Counted from the first letter of the stretch, positions 7,698 to 14,411 are shown. The stretch: 20,862 bases of DNA from CAG-1000 sp964545285 (GCA_964545285.1 CAZJEW010000023.1:1-20862), one strand, 5' to 3'. The notes: generated by a model not told the origin, from the sequence alone. A program made the numbers and translations.

Positions 7698-7785
7698 ATT
7701 TTCCAAATATAGCTGCAATTATATAAACTATAATAAGTACAATTACGAATCCAGCTATTATTTTTAATTTAGTTTTATCATTCAT
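7696..7785 (-). CDS. 29-residue single-helix membrane microprotein
   Basis: The frame reads MNDKTKLKI, then a hydrophobic helix from about residue 9 to 27, ending FGK and TAA. The ATG begins one base after the obgE stop, and a candidate ribosome site (GAAAGG) lies in the last obgE codons. The gene is closed at once by a rho-independent hairpin whose stem begins at its stop codon, so the reading frame fills the space between obgE and the terminator exactly. The charged N-terminus plus one helix is typical of small bitopic membrane peptides. No function is recognised. Confidence 0.6.
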   Translation of the reverse strand: MNDKTKLKIIAGFVIVLIIVYIIAAIFGK

Positions 7786-7786
7786 T

Positions 7787-9067
7787 TTAATATAACCTTT
7801 CTTCATATTCAAATTCATTATCTAATATTTTTACAGTATCTCCCTCTTTAGCTCCCATTTTCTTTAAATCATCATCTACACCCATATTTTTAAGTTTTCT
7901 TGCAAATCTCAAAGCAGACTCATCAGAATTAAATTTAGTCATTTTAAGAAGTTTTTCAAGTTCATTACCACTTATTACCCAAGTATTACCTTCTTTAGTA
8001 ATTTGATATGGTTTTGTATGTTTAAATTCGTATAAAACATAATCCTCAAATTCATTTTCTTTATATGTATCTATTTCAGGAACACTATCTATTAAATCTT
8101 TAAGTTTGAAAATTAATTCTTTAATACCAATATTAGTAGCAGCACTTATTTCAATTACTTCTAAATCAGGATATTCTTTTTTAAATCTAATAAGATTATC
8201 TTTAGAATTATCAAGATCCATTTTATTAGCAACTACGATTTCTTTTCTACTATATAATTCTTCACTATATTTTTTAATTTCATTTCTTATTATTTGATAA
8301 TCTTTACAAACATCTCTTCCTTCAACTTGTGCCATATCAAGAACATGACATATTACTTTACAACGACTCAAATGTTTTAAAAATTTATCGCCCAATCCTA
8401 CTCCTTCAGCACTTCCTTCAATTAGTCCAGGTAAATCTGCAACTACATAACTATCGTTTCCAGCTTTAACAACTCCTAAATTTGGTACTAAAGTAGTAAA
8501 AGGATAATCAGCTATTTTAGGTTTAGCAGCACTTATAATACTTATTATAGAACTTTTACCTACAGAAGGAAAACCAACTAATCCAACATCTGCAAGTAAT
8601 TTAAGTTCACATTGTATATTTCTATCTTCTCCAGGTTCACCTTTTTCACTAGTATATGGTGCTTTATTTTTATTTGTCATAAAAGCAGCATTGCCTTTTC
8701 CACCTCTACCACCTTTAGCAATTATACATTCTTGTTTATCTTTAACTAAATCACATATTAATAAATTAGTGTCACTATCTTTAATACTAGTTCCTATTGG
8801 AACAACAATTATTGTATTACTAGCTGAAGCACCAGTCATATTTCTTCCCATACCTGGAAAACCAGATTCAGCTTTTAATACTTTTTTATATCTTAAATCT
8901 ATTAATGTTCTAAGTCCCTTATCTGCCTTAAAAATAATTGAACCTCCAACACCACCATTACCACCATCAGGTCCACCCATAGGTACATATTTTTCACGCA
9001 AAAAAGAAGTACATCCATCTCCTCCAGATCCAGCAATAAGTTTTAAATTTACTTCATCTATAAACAT
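7787..9067 (-). CDS. obgE: Obg family GTPase (ObgE/CgtA), 50S assembly and stress response
   Basis: A 426-residue protein in three parts. The glycine-rich OBG fold at 1-157 includes AGSGGDGCTSFLREKYVPMG and KGGRGGKGNAAF. The G domain has G1 GFPSVGKSS at 165-173, G2 TT at 191-192, G3 DLPG at 211-214 and G4 NKMD at about 282. The C-terminal OCT domain (about 345-423) is of the type seen in Firmicutes. It binds the large ribosomal subunit late in assembly and, in B. subtilis, takes part in stress and sporulation signalling. Usually it follows rplU-rpmA, but here it starts its own transcript with an AAGAGGTAG ribosome site and is followed by the 29-residue peptide gene. Confidence 0.97.
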   Translation of the reverse strand: MFIDEVNLKLIAGSGGDGCTSFLREKYVPMGGPDGGNGGVGGSIIFKADKGLRTLIDLRYKKVLKAESGFPGMGRNMTGASASNTIIVVPIGTSIKDSDTNLLICDLVKDKQECIIAKGGRGGKGNAAFMTNKNKAPYTSEKGEPGEDRNIQCELKLLADVGLVGFPSVGKSSIISIISAAKPKIADYPFTTLVPNLGVVKAGNDSYVVADLPGLIEGSAEGVGLGDKFLKHLSRCKVICHVLDMAQVEGRDVCKDYQIIRNEIKKYSEELYSRKEIVVANKMDLDNSKDNLIRFKKEYPDLEVIEISAATNIGIKELIFKLKDLIDSVPEIDTYKENEFEDYVLYEFKHTKPYQITKEGNTWVISGNELEKLLKMTKFNSDESALRFARKLKNMGVDDDLKKMGAKEGDTVKILDNEFEYEERLY

Positions 9068-9093
9068 AATCTACCTCTTCATAAGATATTTTA

Positions 9094-9128
9094 ACATAAA
9101 ATAATAAAAAATAATATTATTTTTATGT
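9094..9128. repeat. A/T-only inverted repeat in the obgE-nrdG gap
   Basis: ACATAAAA (9094-9101) and TTTTATGT (9121-9128) are complementary around a 19-base A/T spacer. It lies upstream of obgE and downstream of nrdG. It may be part of the obgE promoter region or a weak hairpin, and nothing in the sequence decides which. Confidence 0.35.
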
Positions 9129-9140
9129 TATTTAACAAAT

Positions 9141-9173
9141 AAAGAACCAATATTATATAAACATTGGTTCTTT
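9141..9173. terminator. Terminator of the nrdD-nrdG operon
   Basis: An 11-bp perfect stem AAAGAACCAAT/ATTGGTTCTTT (9141-9151 and 9163-9173) encloses an 11-base A/T loop. The nrdG stop codon lies in the loop. The U tract is better on the plus strand (TTTTTC) than on the minus strand (ATTTGTT), so it may work in both directions. Confidence 0.7.
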
Positions 9174-9707
9174 TTCATAAACTGATGATTCTAAATAATC
9201 ATATTCATCTAATTTAACGATTTTTCCTAATTCTAATGTTTTAGAAACATTAATTAATCTTTGATTTCTTGATCCTCTAAACAACATACTTAAGTCTCTT
9301 TCTTCTAATATGAATCTTCCATCTACAAGTGTATCTATATTATGTAGAAATTCTTCATATATAGGATTCTTCTTTGACATTTCTACTAATTCTTCAAATG
9401 TAAATCCAGTATATACCCAAACATCTAATCCAATACTTTTACAATATTTAGCTATTTCATTACATGCTTCTGGTTGAAACATTGGATCTCCTCCACTAAA
9501 GGTAATACCTGTATGATATTTTAATTTTGATATTTCATCAATTACTAAATCTATAGGTACTAATCCTCCACCATCAAAACTATGTGTCTGAGGATTTTGA
9601 CATCCTTTACAATTGTGAGAACATCCTTGAGTCCATAAGACTGCTCTAAGACCTGGACCATCTACAATACTATCAGTTTGTAAATCAGCCGCTAATCTAA
9701 TATTCAT
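9153..9707 (-). CDS. nrdG: Anaerobic ribonucleotide reductase activating enzyme NrdG (radical SAM)
   Basis: NrdG uses a [4Fe-4S] cluster and S-adenosylmethionine to abstract hydrogen from the glycyl residue of NrdD, creating the stable radical. The 184-residue protein has the cluster motif CSHNCKGC (Cys29, Cys33, Cys36), preceded by GPGLRAVLWTQG and followed by NPQTHSFDGG. It then has ITFSGGDPMFQPEA, the SAM-contacting GGDP element. Length is normal. Its start codon lies one base after the stop of the small glycyl-radical gene, and its GGAG ribosome site lies inside that gene, so the three nrd genes form one transcript. Confidence 0.96.
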   Translation of the reverse strand: MNIRLAADLQTDSIVDGPGLRAVLWTQGCSHNCKGCQNPQTHSFDGGGLVPIDLVIDEISKLKYHTGITFSGGDPMFQPEACNEIAKYCKSIGLDVWVYTGFTFEELVEMSKKNPIYEEFLHNIDTLVDGRFILEERDLSMLFRGSRNQRLINVSKTLELGKIVKLDEYDYLESSVYEKEPMFI

Positions 9708-9708
9708 C

Positions 9709-9870
9709 TTACTTAACTCCTGTATGTACTACTCTATCATTAACTTCAGATTTCTTAGCATTATTAAATCTATCTAATGTTCCTACTAAGTATCCAGTTA
9801 TTCTTCTAATTCTTTCAAAGTTAACACCATCACCAACTTTTTTAACTTTTTTAATATCCTTATCTGTCAT
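9709..9870 (-). CDS. Stand-alone glycyl-radical segment of class III ribonucleotide reductase
   Basis: A 53-residue protein whose C-terminal 35 residues, FERIRRITGYLVGTLDRF and KKSEVNDRVVHTG, align with the extreme C-terminus of ordinary NrdD proteins (E. coli: RRVCGYLGSPDARPFNAGK and so on). That segment carries the glycyl radical, here Gly26 in RITGYLVG. The N-terminal 11 residues are lysine-rich. I chose the ATG at 9870 because GGAAAGGAG lies 6 bases before it; an open frame extends 10 codons further but lacks such a site. It lies 17 bases after the nrdD stop and one base before nrdG. The large subunit lacks the RxxGYLxG motif, so this polypeptide is expected to complete it in trans, as GrcA (YfiD) can for damaged pyruvate formate-lyase. 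A partner role is inferred; the motif is seen directly. Confidence 0.85.
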   Translation of the reverse strand: MTDKDIKKVKKVGDGVNFERIRRITGYLVGTLDRFNNAKKSEVNDRVVHTGVK

Positions 9871-9887
9871 TTTTTTCTCCTTTCCTT

Positions 9888-12158
9888 CTAACATCCACAA
9901 TTGAAGTTATTGATTTTTTCCATTTCAACACCTTCACCTTCATGTCTACCACACTTTGGACAAACATCTTTTATAACACCAACATATCCACATACTGGAT
10001 CTCTATCTACTGGATGATTTATTGCTCCATATCCAATATCTGAATCATGCATTATTCTAACAACAGTTTCAAAAGCATCAACATTATTTACTGTATCACC
10101 ATCAAGTTCAATATAAGAAATATGTCCTGCATTTGTATATTTATGATAAGCACCTTCTATTTTTAATTTATGTTCAACTGAAGTTTTATAATAAACTGGT
10201 ACATGGAATGAATTAGTATAATATTCTCTATCAGTTACTCCTTTAATTTTTCCATATATTGATCTATCTATAGCCACAAATCTACCAGATAATCCTTCAG
10301 CTGGTGTAGCAAGTAATGTGAAATTTAAATTTTCTTTTTGACAATATTCATCACATTTTTTTCTCATATGTTCTATTATTTCTATACCTAATTTTTGAGC
10401 AGCATCACTTTCACCATGATGTTCACCTACTAATGATTTTAAAGTTTCAGCAAGTCCAATAAATCCAATTGATAAAGTACCATGTTTTAATACTGTTCTT
10501 AATTTACCATTACTTTCTAATTTTTCACTATTAATCCAAACACCTGAACCTAATAAAAATTTAAAATTAGATTTTGATTTAGAACATTGACATTCAAATC
10601 TTTGAAGTAATTGTCCTCTAACTAAATCCATTAACTCATCTAATTCTTCATAAAAGCCTTTCATATCAGCTTTTTTTCTTTCACCTAATATAATTCCATG
10701 TTTAATACCTAATCTTGGTAGGTTAATTGAAGTAAAACTTAAGTTTCCTCTTCCTGGTGTAATTGCAGGTCCACAAACATTCGCAAGTACTCTTGTTCTA
10801 CAGCCCATATATGCAACTTCAGTATCAACATTTCCTTCTTCTAACATTGGTTTATTAAAAGAAGAATCTAAAAATGAAAAGTTAGGGAATAATCTTTTAG
10901 CAGAAACCCTACATGATAATCTAAATAAATCATAATTTGGATCTTCTTTAAAATAATTAACGCCTTCTTTTACTTTAAAAATTGATATTGGAAATATAGG
11001 AGTTTCTCCATGTCCAAGTCCAGCATCAGCAGCTAATAAATAATTTTTAACTACCATTCTTCCTTCAGGACTAGTATCAGTACCAAAATTAATTGAACTA
11101 AACGGAACCTGTGCTCCTGCTCTACTATGCATAGTATTTAAATTATGAATGAAAGCTTCCATAGCTTGGTATGTAGTTCTATCTGTTTTCTTCATTGCTT
11201 TAGAATATCCATTTTCAAAAACTTCTTTTATTCTTATACTTTTAGAAGTAAACTCACTAAATATTCCAAGTTCTATCTCAATACTATCTAATTTATCTAT
11301 TATTTCAATAACTTTATTAAAATTAATAAGTTCTATAAATCCTTCGAATTCTAATAAATCATATAATGCTTGTTTAAATTCTTTTTTAAATGTTTTTAAT
11401 ACTCCAGGAGCCATATAATAATCAAATGCTGGTATACTTTGTCCACCATGTTGTTCATTTTGATTTGCTTGTATAGCAATTGCTGCTAAAGCAGTATAAC
11501 TCATAATACTATTAGGAGTTCTTAAATAACCATGTCCTGTAGAGAATCCATTTCTAAATAATTTAGATATGTCTATTTGAGTACAAGTAGTAGTACCCAT
11601 AGCCCAGAAATCTAAATCATGAATATGAATATATCCTTCATCATGAGCTCTAGCATATTTATTATCCATCAAATATGCTTTAGCAAATTCTCTAGAAACT
11701 GTAGATCCAAAATGAAGCATAGTACCCATAGGTCCATCTCCATCAACATTAGCATTCTCTCTTTTAACATTTTCTTCAGTTGAAGATTTAAGTCCTAAAG
11801 ACTCAATAGCTTTAACAAATTTATGTTGTTGTTTTACTACAAAAGCATCTCTAGAAGCTGCTCTTCTTTCTCTATATCCTTTAAATGATTCATAAACTTC
11901 ATCATATTTAAGTTCTTTAAGTTCTTTTTCTATAATATCTTGAATATCCTCTACACCAATAGTTTTTCTATCTTGATAATTTTTCTCAATATATGAAAGA
12001 ACCTTTTCTTTAACTTTATTAACTAGTTTCTCATCATAATCCTCATATACACTATCAAAGCCCTTCTTAACAGCAAGAGCTATCTTTGTATCATTGAATT
12101 CAACTCTTTGACCACTTCTTTTTACTACAACTAAATCAGCAAAAAAATCCCTTTCCAT
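9888..12158 (-). CDS. nrdD: Anaerobic ribonucleoside-triphosphate reductase NrdD, large part lacking its glycyl-radical tail
   Basis: Class III ribonucleotide reductase reduces NTPs to dNTPs without oxygen. The 756-residue protein begins with an ATP-cone allosteric domain (about 5-95, VVKRSGQRVEFNDTKIALAV). The barrel follows, with HIHDLDFWAMGTTTCTQIDI (Cys192), SRAGAQVPFSSINFGTD and NVCGPAITPGRGNLSFTSI. The C-terminus has a zinc-ribbon-like end with Cys723, CPKC (733, 736) and a terminal NCGC (754, 756), then stops. The RxxGYLxG radical motif that should follow is missing and is encoded by the next gene. I chose the ATG at 12158, preceded by AAGGTGAGG; the open frame extends 30 codons upstream with a non-family sequence. 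A minus-strand TATATT near 12200 may be the -10 box. Confidence 0.95.
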   Translation of the reverse strand: MERDFFADLVVVKRSGQRVEFNDTKIALAVKKGFDSVYEDYDEKLVNKVKEKVLSYIEKNYQDRKTIGVEDIQDIIEKELKELKYDEVYESFKGYRERRAASRDAFVVKQQHKFVKAIESLGLKSSTEENVKRENANVDGDGPMGTMLHFGSTVSREFAKAYLMDNKYARAHDEGYIHIHDLDFWAMGTTTCTQIDISKLFRNGFSTGHGYLRTPNSIMSYTALAAIAIQANQNEQHGGQSIPAFDYYMAPGVLKTFKKEFKQALYDLLEFEGFIELINFNKVIEIIDKLDSIEIELGIFSEFTSKSIRIKEVFENGYSKAMKKTDRTTYQAMEAFIHNLNTMHSRAGAQVPFSSINFGTDTSPEGRMVVKNYLLAADAGLGHGETPIFPISIFKVKEGVNYFKEDPNYDLFRLSCRVSAKRLFPNFSFLDSSFNKPMLEEGNVDTEVAYMGCRTRVLANVCGPAITPGRGNLSFTSINLPRLGIKHGIILGERKKADMKGFYEELDELMDLVRGQLLQRFECQCSKSKSNFKFLLGSGVWINSEKLESNGKLRTVLKHGTLSIGFIGLAETLKSLVGEHHGESDAAQKLGIEIIEHMRKKCDEYCQKENLNFTLLATPAEGLSGRFVAIDRSIYGKIKGVTDREYYTNSFHVPVYYKTSVEHKLKIEGAYHKYTNAGHISYIELDGDTVNNVDAFETVVRIMHDSDIGYGAINHPVDRDPVCGYVGVIKDVCPKCGRHEGEGVEMEKINNFNCGC

Positions 12159-12281
12159 AATATTCCTCACCTTCTTGATATCAGTATGGTCTAACATCAT
12201 CTTAATAATATACCAAACCAAAATTAAAGTAAATGTTTTTTTACTCATTTTTTAATTTTTTTAAAAAGAATGTAAACTTAC

Positions 12282-12305
12282 TTTTTTAACTTTTTAGTTA
12301 AAAAA
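12282..12305. repeat. Perfect T/A hairpin in the nrdD-reverse transcriptase intergenic region
   Basis: TTTTTTAACT (12282-12291) and AGTTAAAAAA (12296-12305) pair perfectly around TTTT. The region 12159-12406 otherwise holds no gene or recognisable RNA: it is about 85% A/T and contains the upstream signals of nrdD (minus) and of the reverse transcriptase locus (plus). I saw no NrdR-box pair. The hairpin could insulate the two divergent promoters. Confidence 0.4.
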
Positions 12306-12406
12306 AATATTTGTTAAGATAATATCTATATTAAAAAACAAAATACGAAAAAAAGTAATAATTTGTTTGCTTTACACTAATAAAAATTCATAATATTTTT
12401 ATTATA

Positions 12407-12415
12407 TGATATAAT
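12407..12415 (+). promoter_or_regulatory. Extended -10 promoter of the reverse transcriptase locus
   Basis: TGATATAAT matches the extended -10 consensus (TG, one base, TATAAT). No good -35 box is seen at 17 bases (TTCATA). Transcription would begin about 12421-12423, exactly at the 5' arm of the long inverted repeat. The same nonamer precedes three other genes in this window. Confidence 0.65.
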
Positions 12416-12420
12416 TAATT

Positions 12421-12551
12421 AGGAAGGAGATACCTATATGGTATCTATAATAGGATTCAGTATATTATTTAATAAAAGTTTTGTAGATAACTATAATATA
12501 TATAATCTTGTCGAATTCGATTTCATCGATTCTCAATTAATTCTCCTTCCT
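12421..12551 (+). ncRNA. Candidate structured RNA leader upstream of the reverse transcriptase
   Basis: Four nested or consecutive helices can be drawn by eye. P1: AGGAAGGAGA (12421-12430) with TCTCCTTCCT (12542-12551), 10 bp, perfect. P2: ATACC/GGTAT (12430-12444). P3: AGGATT-cag-TATATTAT (12452-12468) with ATAATATA-tat-AATCTT (12493-12509), where the three-base internal loops are symmetric, plus AGTT/AACT near the tip. P4: GAATTCGAT/ATCGATTC (12513-12532) with one bulged T. The RNA would begin at P1 and close just before the reverse transcriptase. That is the layout of retron msr-msd and DRT-type non-coding RNAs, but I see no retron signature. The same stretch also contains a 44-codon open frame, so it could instead be a coding leader with a sequestered ribosome site. 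Confidence 0.5.
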
Positions 12552-12572
12552 TTTTATATTAGGAACCAATGA
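12438..12572 (+). CDS. 44-codon open frame coupled to the reverse transcriptase start (leader peptide or small partner)
   Basis: The ATG lies 8 bases after AAGGAG, an excellent ribosome site, and the frame runs without a stop through the whole structured region to a TGA. The TGA overlaps the reverse transcriptase ATG as ATGA, the classic sign of translational coupling. The product would begin MVSIIGFSIL and end LLPFYIRNQ. It is hydrophobic and, unusually for this genome, has only one lysine and one glutamate, which argues against an ordinary protein. No family is recognised. The ribosome site is one arm of a perfect 10-bp helix, so translation should depend on RNA folding. Real gene, attenuator peptide and chance open frame in a non-coding RNA are all possible. 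Confidence 0.4.
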   Translation: MVSIIGFSILFNKSFVDNYNIYNLVEFDFIDSQLILLPFYIRNQ

Positions 12573-13765
12573 AAATAAATTATTTAAAAGATCATGATAA
12601 ATGGTTAGAATTTCTGAATTATAAACTTGATAAAGAATTTGTAAATGATAAAGAAAAAGAAATATTAAAAGAATTTATCACAAATAAAAAGTATTTAAAT
12701 ATAGCTAATAAGATAGTTAATAATAATTATACTTTTTCAAATCCAAAAAAACATATAATAAGTAAAAACTCATCTAATAAAAAAAGAATAGTATATAATT
12801 ATACTAATGATGAAATGATTATATTAAAATACTTATCATACTTATTGTATGATTATGATTATTTATTTAGTAATAATCTATATTCATTTAGAAAAAACAG
12901 CGGCGTTAAAAATGCAATCAAAAATATTAGTAATATTAAAAATATTAATAAAATGTATGGATATAAGGTAGATATTAAGAATTATTTTAATAGTATAGAT
13001 ATAAATATATTATTAAGCCAACTAAATAAAGACATTGATAAAAGTATATATAAACTATTAAGCGAATTATTATTAAATGAATATGTAGAATATAACAATG
13101 AACTAATAATTGAGAAAAAAGGAGTTATGGCAGGTACTCCGATATCTGCCTTTCTTGCTAATTACTATTTAAAAGAAATAGATGAATACTTTTGGAATAA
13201 AAAAGTAGTTTATTTTAGATATGCAGATGATATAATATTATTTACTAATAATTTAGAAGAATCTATAAAATATAAAGATATTTTAATTGAATATTTAAAT
13301 AAATATAATTTAACAATTAATAAAAATAAAGAATATATTATTAATCCTCATGATAAATGGGAATTTCTAGGCTTTTCTTTTGATAATAAAACTATTGATA
13401 TTTCTATAAATTCAATAAATAAAATTAAAGGAAAAATTAAAAGAAGTTCTAGAGGTATAAGAAGATGGATGATAAAAAAAGATGCTAAAAGTGAATGGGC
13501 ACTTAAAGCAATAAATAGAAAATTTAATAGAAAGTTTTATGGAAAAGATAATAATGACGAGTTATCATGGAAATATTGGTTTTTCCCTACAATAAATACT
13601 TCTAAAAATTTAAAAATAATTGATAATTATATGCAATCAAGATTAAGATATTTAATAACGGGTAAATATAATAAAAAGAACTATAAAATAGTTCCTTATA
13701 AATTATTAAAACAATGTAATTATAAATCACTAGTAAATGAATACTATAAGCAATTTATTTCTTAA
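12569..13765 (+). CDS. Stand-alone reverse transcriptase (RNA-directed DNA polymerase), family unassigned
   Basis: A 398-residue protein with ordered polymerase motifs: LYSFRKNSGVKNAI at 104-117, motif A YKVDIKNYFNSID at 132-144 (catalytic Asp135), motif B GVMAGTPISAFLANYYL at 185-201, motif C FRYADDIILF at 216-225 (Asp220, Asp221), motif D NLTINKNKEYI and motif E WEFLGFSF at 264-271. A basic thumb-like region (KIKGKIKRSSRGIRRWMIKK) and a C-terminal SWKYWFFP...RYLITGKYNKKNY domain follow. There is no maturase X domain, HNH endonuclease or other fused domain. Motif B (GTPIS) differs from QGAPTSP of retrons and QGGVISP of group II introns, and suggests one of the unassigned or defence-associated groups common in gut Firmicutes. 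The only ribosome site is a weak AGGA 4 bases before the ATG. The 3' end overlaps the convergent next gene by 11 bases. Confidence 0.93.
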   Translation: MKINYLKDHDKWLEFLNYKLDKEFVNDKEKEILKEFITNKKYLNIANKIVNNNYTFSNPKKHIISKNSSNKKRIVYNYTNDEMIILKYLSYLLYDYDYLFSNNLYSFRKNSGVKNAIKNISNIKNINKMYGYKVDIKNYFNSIDINILLSQLNKDIDKSIYKLLSELLLNEYVEYNNELIIEKKGVMAGTPISAFLANYYLKEIDEYFWNKKVVYFRYADDIILFTNNLEESIKYKDILIEYLNKYNLTINKNKEYIINPHDKWEFLGFSFDNKTIDISINSINKIKGKIKRSSRGIRRWMIKKDAKSEWALKAINRKFNRKFYGKDNNDELSWKYWFFPTINTSKNLKIIDNYMQSRLRYLITGKYNKKNYKIVPYKLLKQCNYKSLVNEYYKQFIS

Positions 13766-14132
13766 TATGAAATACTAAAGTTAATAAATGATCAGAATAT
13801 TCCATAATAATATAAGTATTATCTTTATCAAATCTTACATTATTATGTCTTTTATATCCATTATTTTCAATTAAAGTGATATAATTATTCATTTCATCAG
13901 GTAATACTTTAGTATAATTAATAGTACACCTTTTATAATTAGTTACATCCTTTTCACTTAAATTTATAATGGTTGCATTTAAAGTAGGAAAAGAAGCATA
14001 ATCAATAGGTATAGTATAATTAGTTTTATTAATATTTAATAATTCATCTCCAATAGCATCTTTAACTTTATTTTTAAGATTTTCTCCCACAGTTTTTAGT
14101 TTCATCAAATTAACTTTATCAAATAATCCCAT
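13755..14132 (-). CDS. Hypothetical 125-residue soluble protein
   Basis: No family recognised. The protein starts MGLFDKVNLMKLKTVGENL, a lysine-rich amphipathic helix continuing to about residue 30. It then looks like a mixed alpha/beta domain with short strands (NATIINLSEKD, CTINYTKVL, NTYIIMEYSDHLLTLVFHIKK). There is no signal peptide or membrane helix. It has a GAGGAG ribosome site and a minus-strand TATAAT about 20 bases upstream, so it is its own transcript. It converges on the reverse transcriptase gene with an 11-base overlap of the two 3' ends. That could be chance compaction and does not by itself imply joint function. Confidence 0.75.
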   Translation of the reverse strand: MGLFDKVNLMKLKTVGENLKNKVKDAIGDELLNINKTNYTIPIDYASFPTLNATIINLSEKDVTNYKRCTINYTKVLPDEMNNYITLIENNGYKRHNNVRFDKDNTYIIMEYSDHLLTLVFHIKK

Positions 14133-14177
14133 AATACTCTCCTCATAATTAAATTATATTATTTAAAAGTAAATATA

Positions 14178-14348
14178 TCAATAACTTTTTATTAAAGCTA
14201 CTCCTATTCCAATCATAATAAAACCTACAATTTCAAGTATAATATGTAACCATAATGGTATACCATCATTTTTCCAATGTTGTACTTTACCAGATATAGT
14301 TAAAATAATAATCCCAACAATAGTTATAATATATCCTAATACTTTCAT
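14178..14348 (-). CDS. 56-residue two-helix membrane protein
   Basis: The frame starts MKVLGYIITIVGIIILTISG (helix 1, about 3-19), has a short polar loop (KVQHWKNDG), a second helix at about 31-52 (PLWLHIILEIVGFIMIGIG) and ends ALIKSY with TGA. Its ribosome site AAAGGAG lies 6 bases before the ATG, and TGATATAAT lies just upstream, so the gene has a complete, compact expression signal. Function is unknown. The GxxxG-like glycine spacing in helix 2 would allow helix packing. Confidence 0.75.
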   Translation of the reverse strand: MKVLGYIITIVGIIILTISGKVQHWKNDGIPLWLHIILEIVGFIMIGIGVALIKSY

Positions 14349-14365
14349 AAATTCTCCTTTAAATT

Positions 14366-14374
14366 ATTATATCA
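14366..14374 (-). promoter_or_regulatory. Extended -10 promoter of the 56-residue membrane protein gene
   Basis: TGATATAAT is read on the minus strand, ending 17 bases before the ATG. The AAAGGAG ribosome site is placed immediately after the expected start of transcription. Confidence 0.6.
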
Positions 14375-14411
14375 TAATGAATAATATTTTATTATTAAAA
14401 TATATTATATT

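Noticed and set aside
8691..9104. 137-codon plus-strand open frame rich in proline
   Set aside because: It is the antisense of the glycine-rich Obg domain; glycine codons reverse to proline codons.
9709..9900. The nrdD split as a simple frameshift or sequencing error
   Set aside because: Between the CPKC end of NrdD and the radical motif lie extra residues, a TAG stop and a perfectly spaced ribosome site with ATG. A one- or two-base change would not restore the normal NrdD C-terminus.
11149..11418. 89-codon plus-strand open frame inside nrdD
   Set aside because: It is an antisense shadow with no start signals.
12159..12406. NrdR regulatory boxes upstream of nrdD
   Set aside because: I looked for paired ACA-type NrdR boxes (ACWATATATNGT-like) and found none convincing; A/T richness makes weak matches meaningless.
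12407..13765. Calling the reverse transcriptase locus a retron or a specific DRT type
   Set aside because: Motif B reads GTPIS, not the retron-type QGAPTSP, and I see no NAxxH or VTG element and no clear branching guanosine context in the leader. Assignment to a named DRT class needs a tree I cannot compute.
12569..13765. Group II intron or diversity-generating retroelement
   Set aside because: There is no maturase X domain, no domain V-like RNA downstream, and no template/variable repeat pair near the gene.
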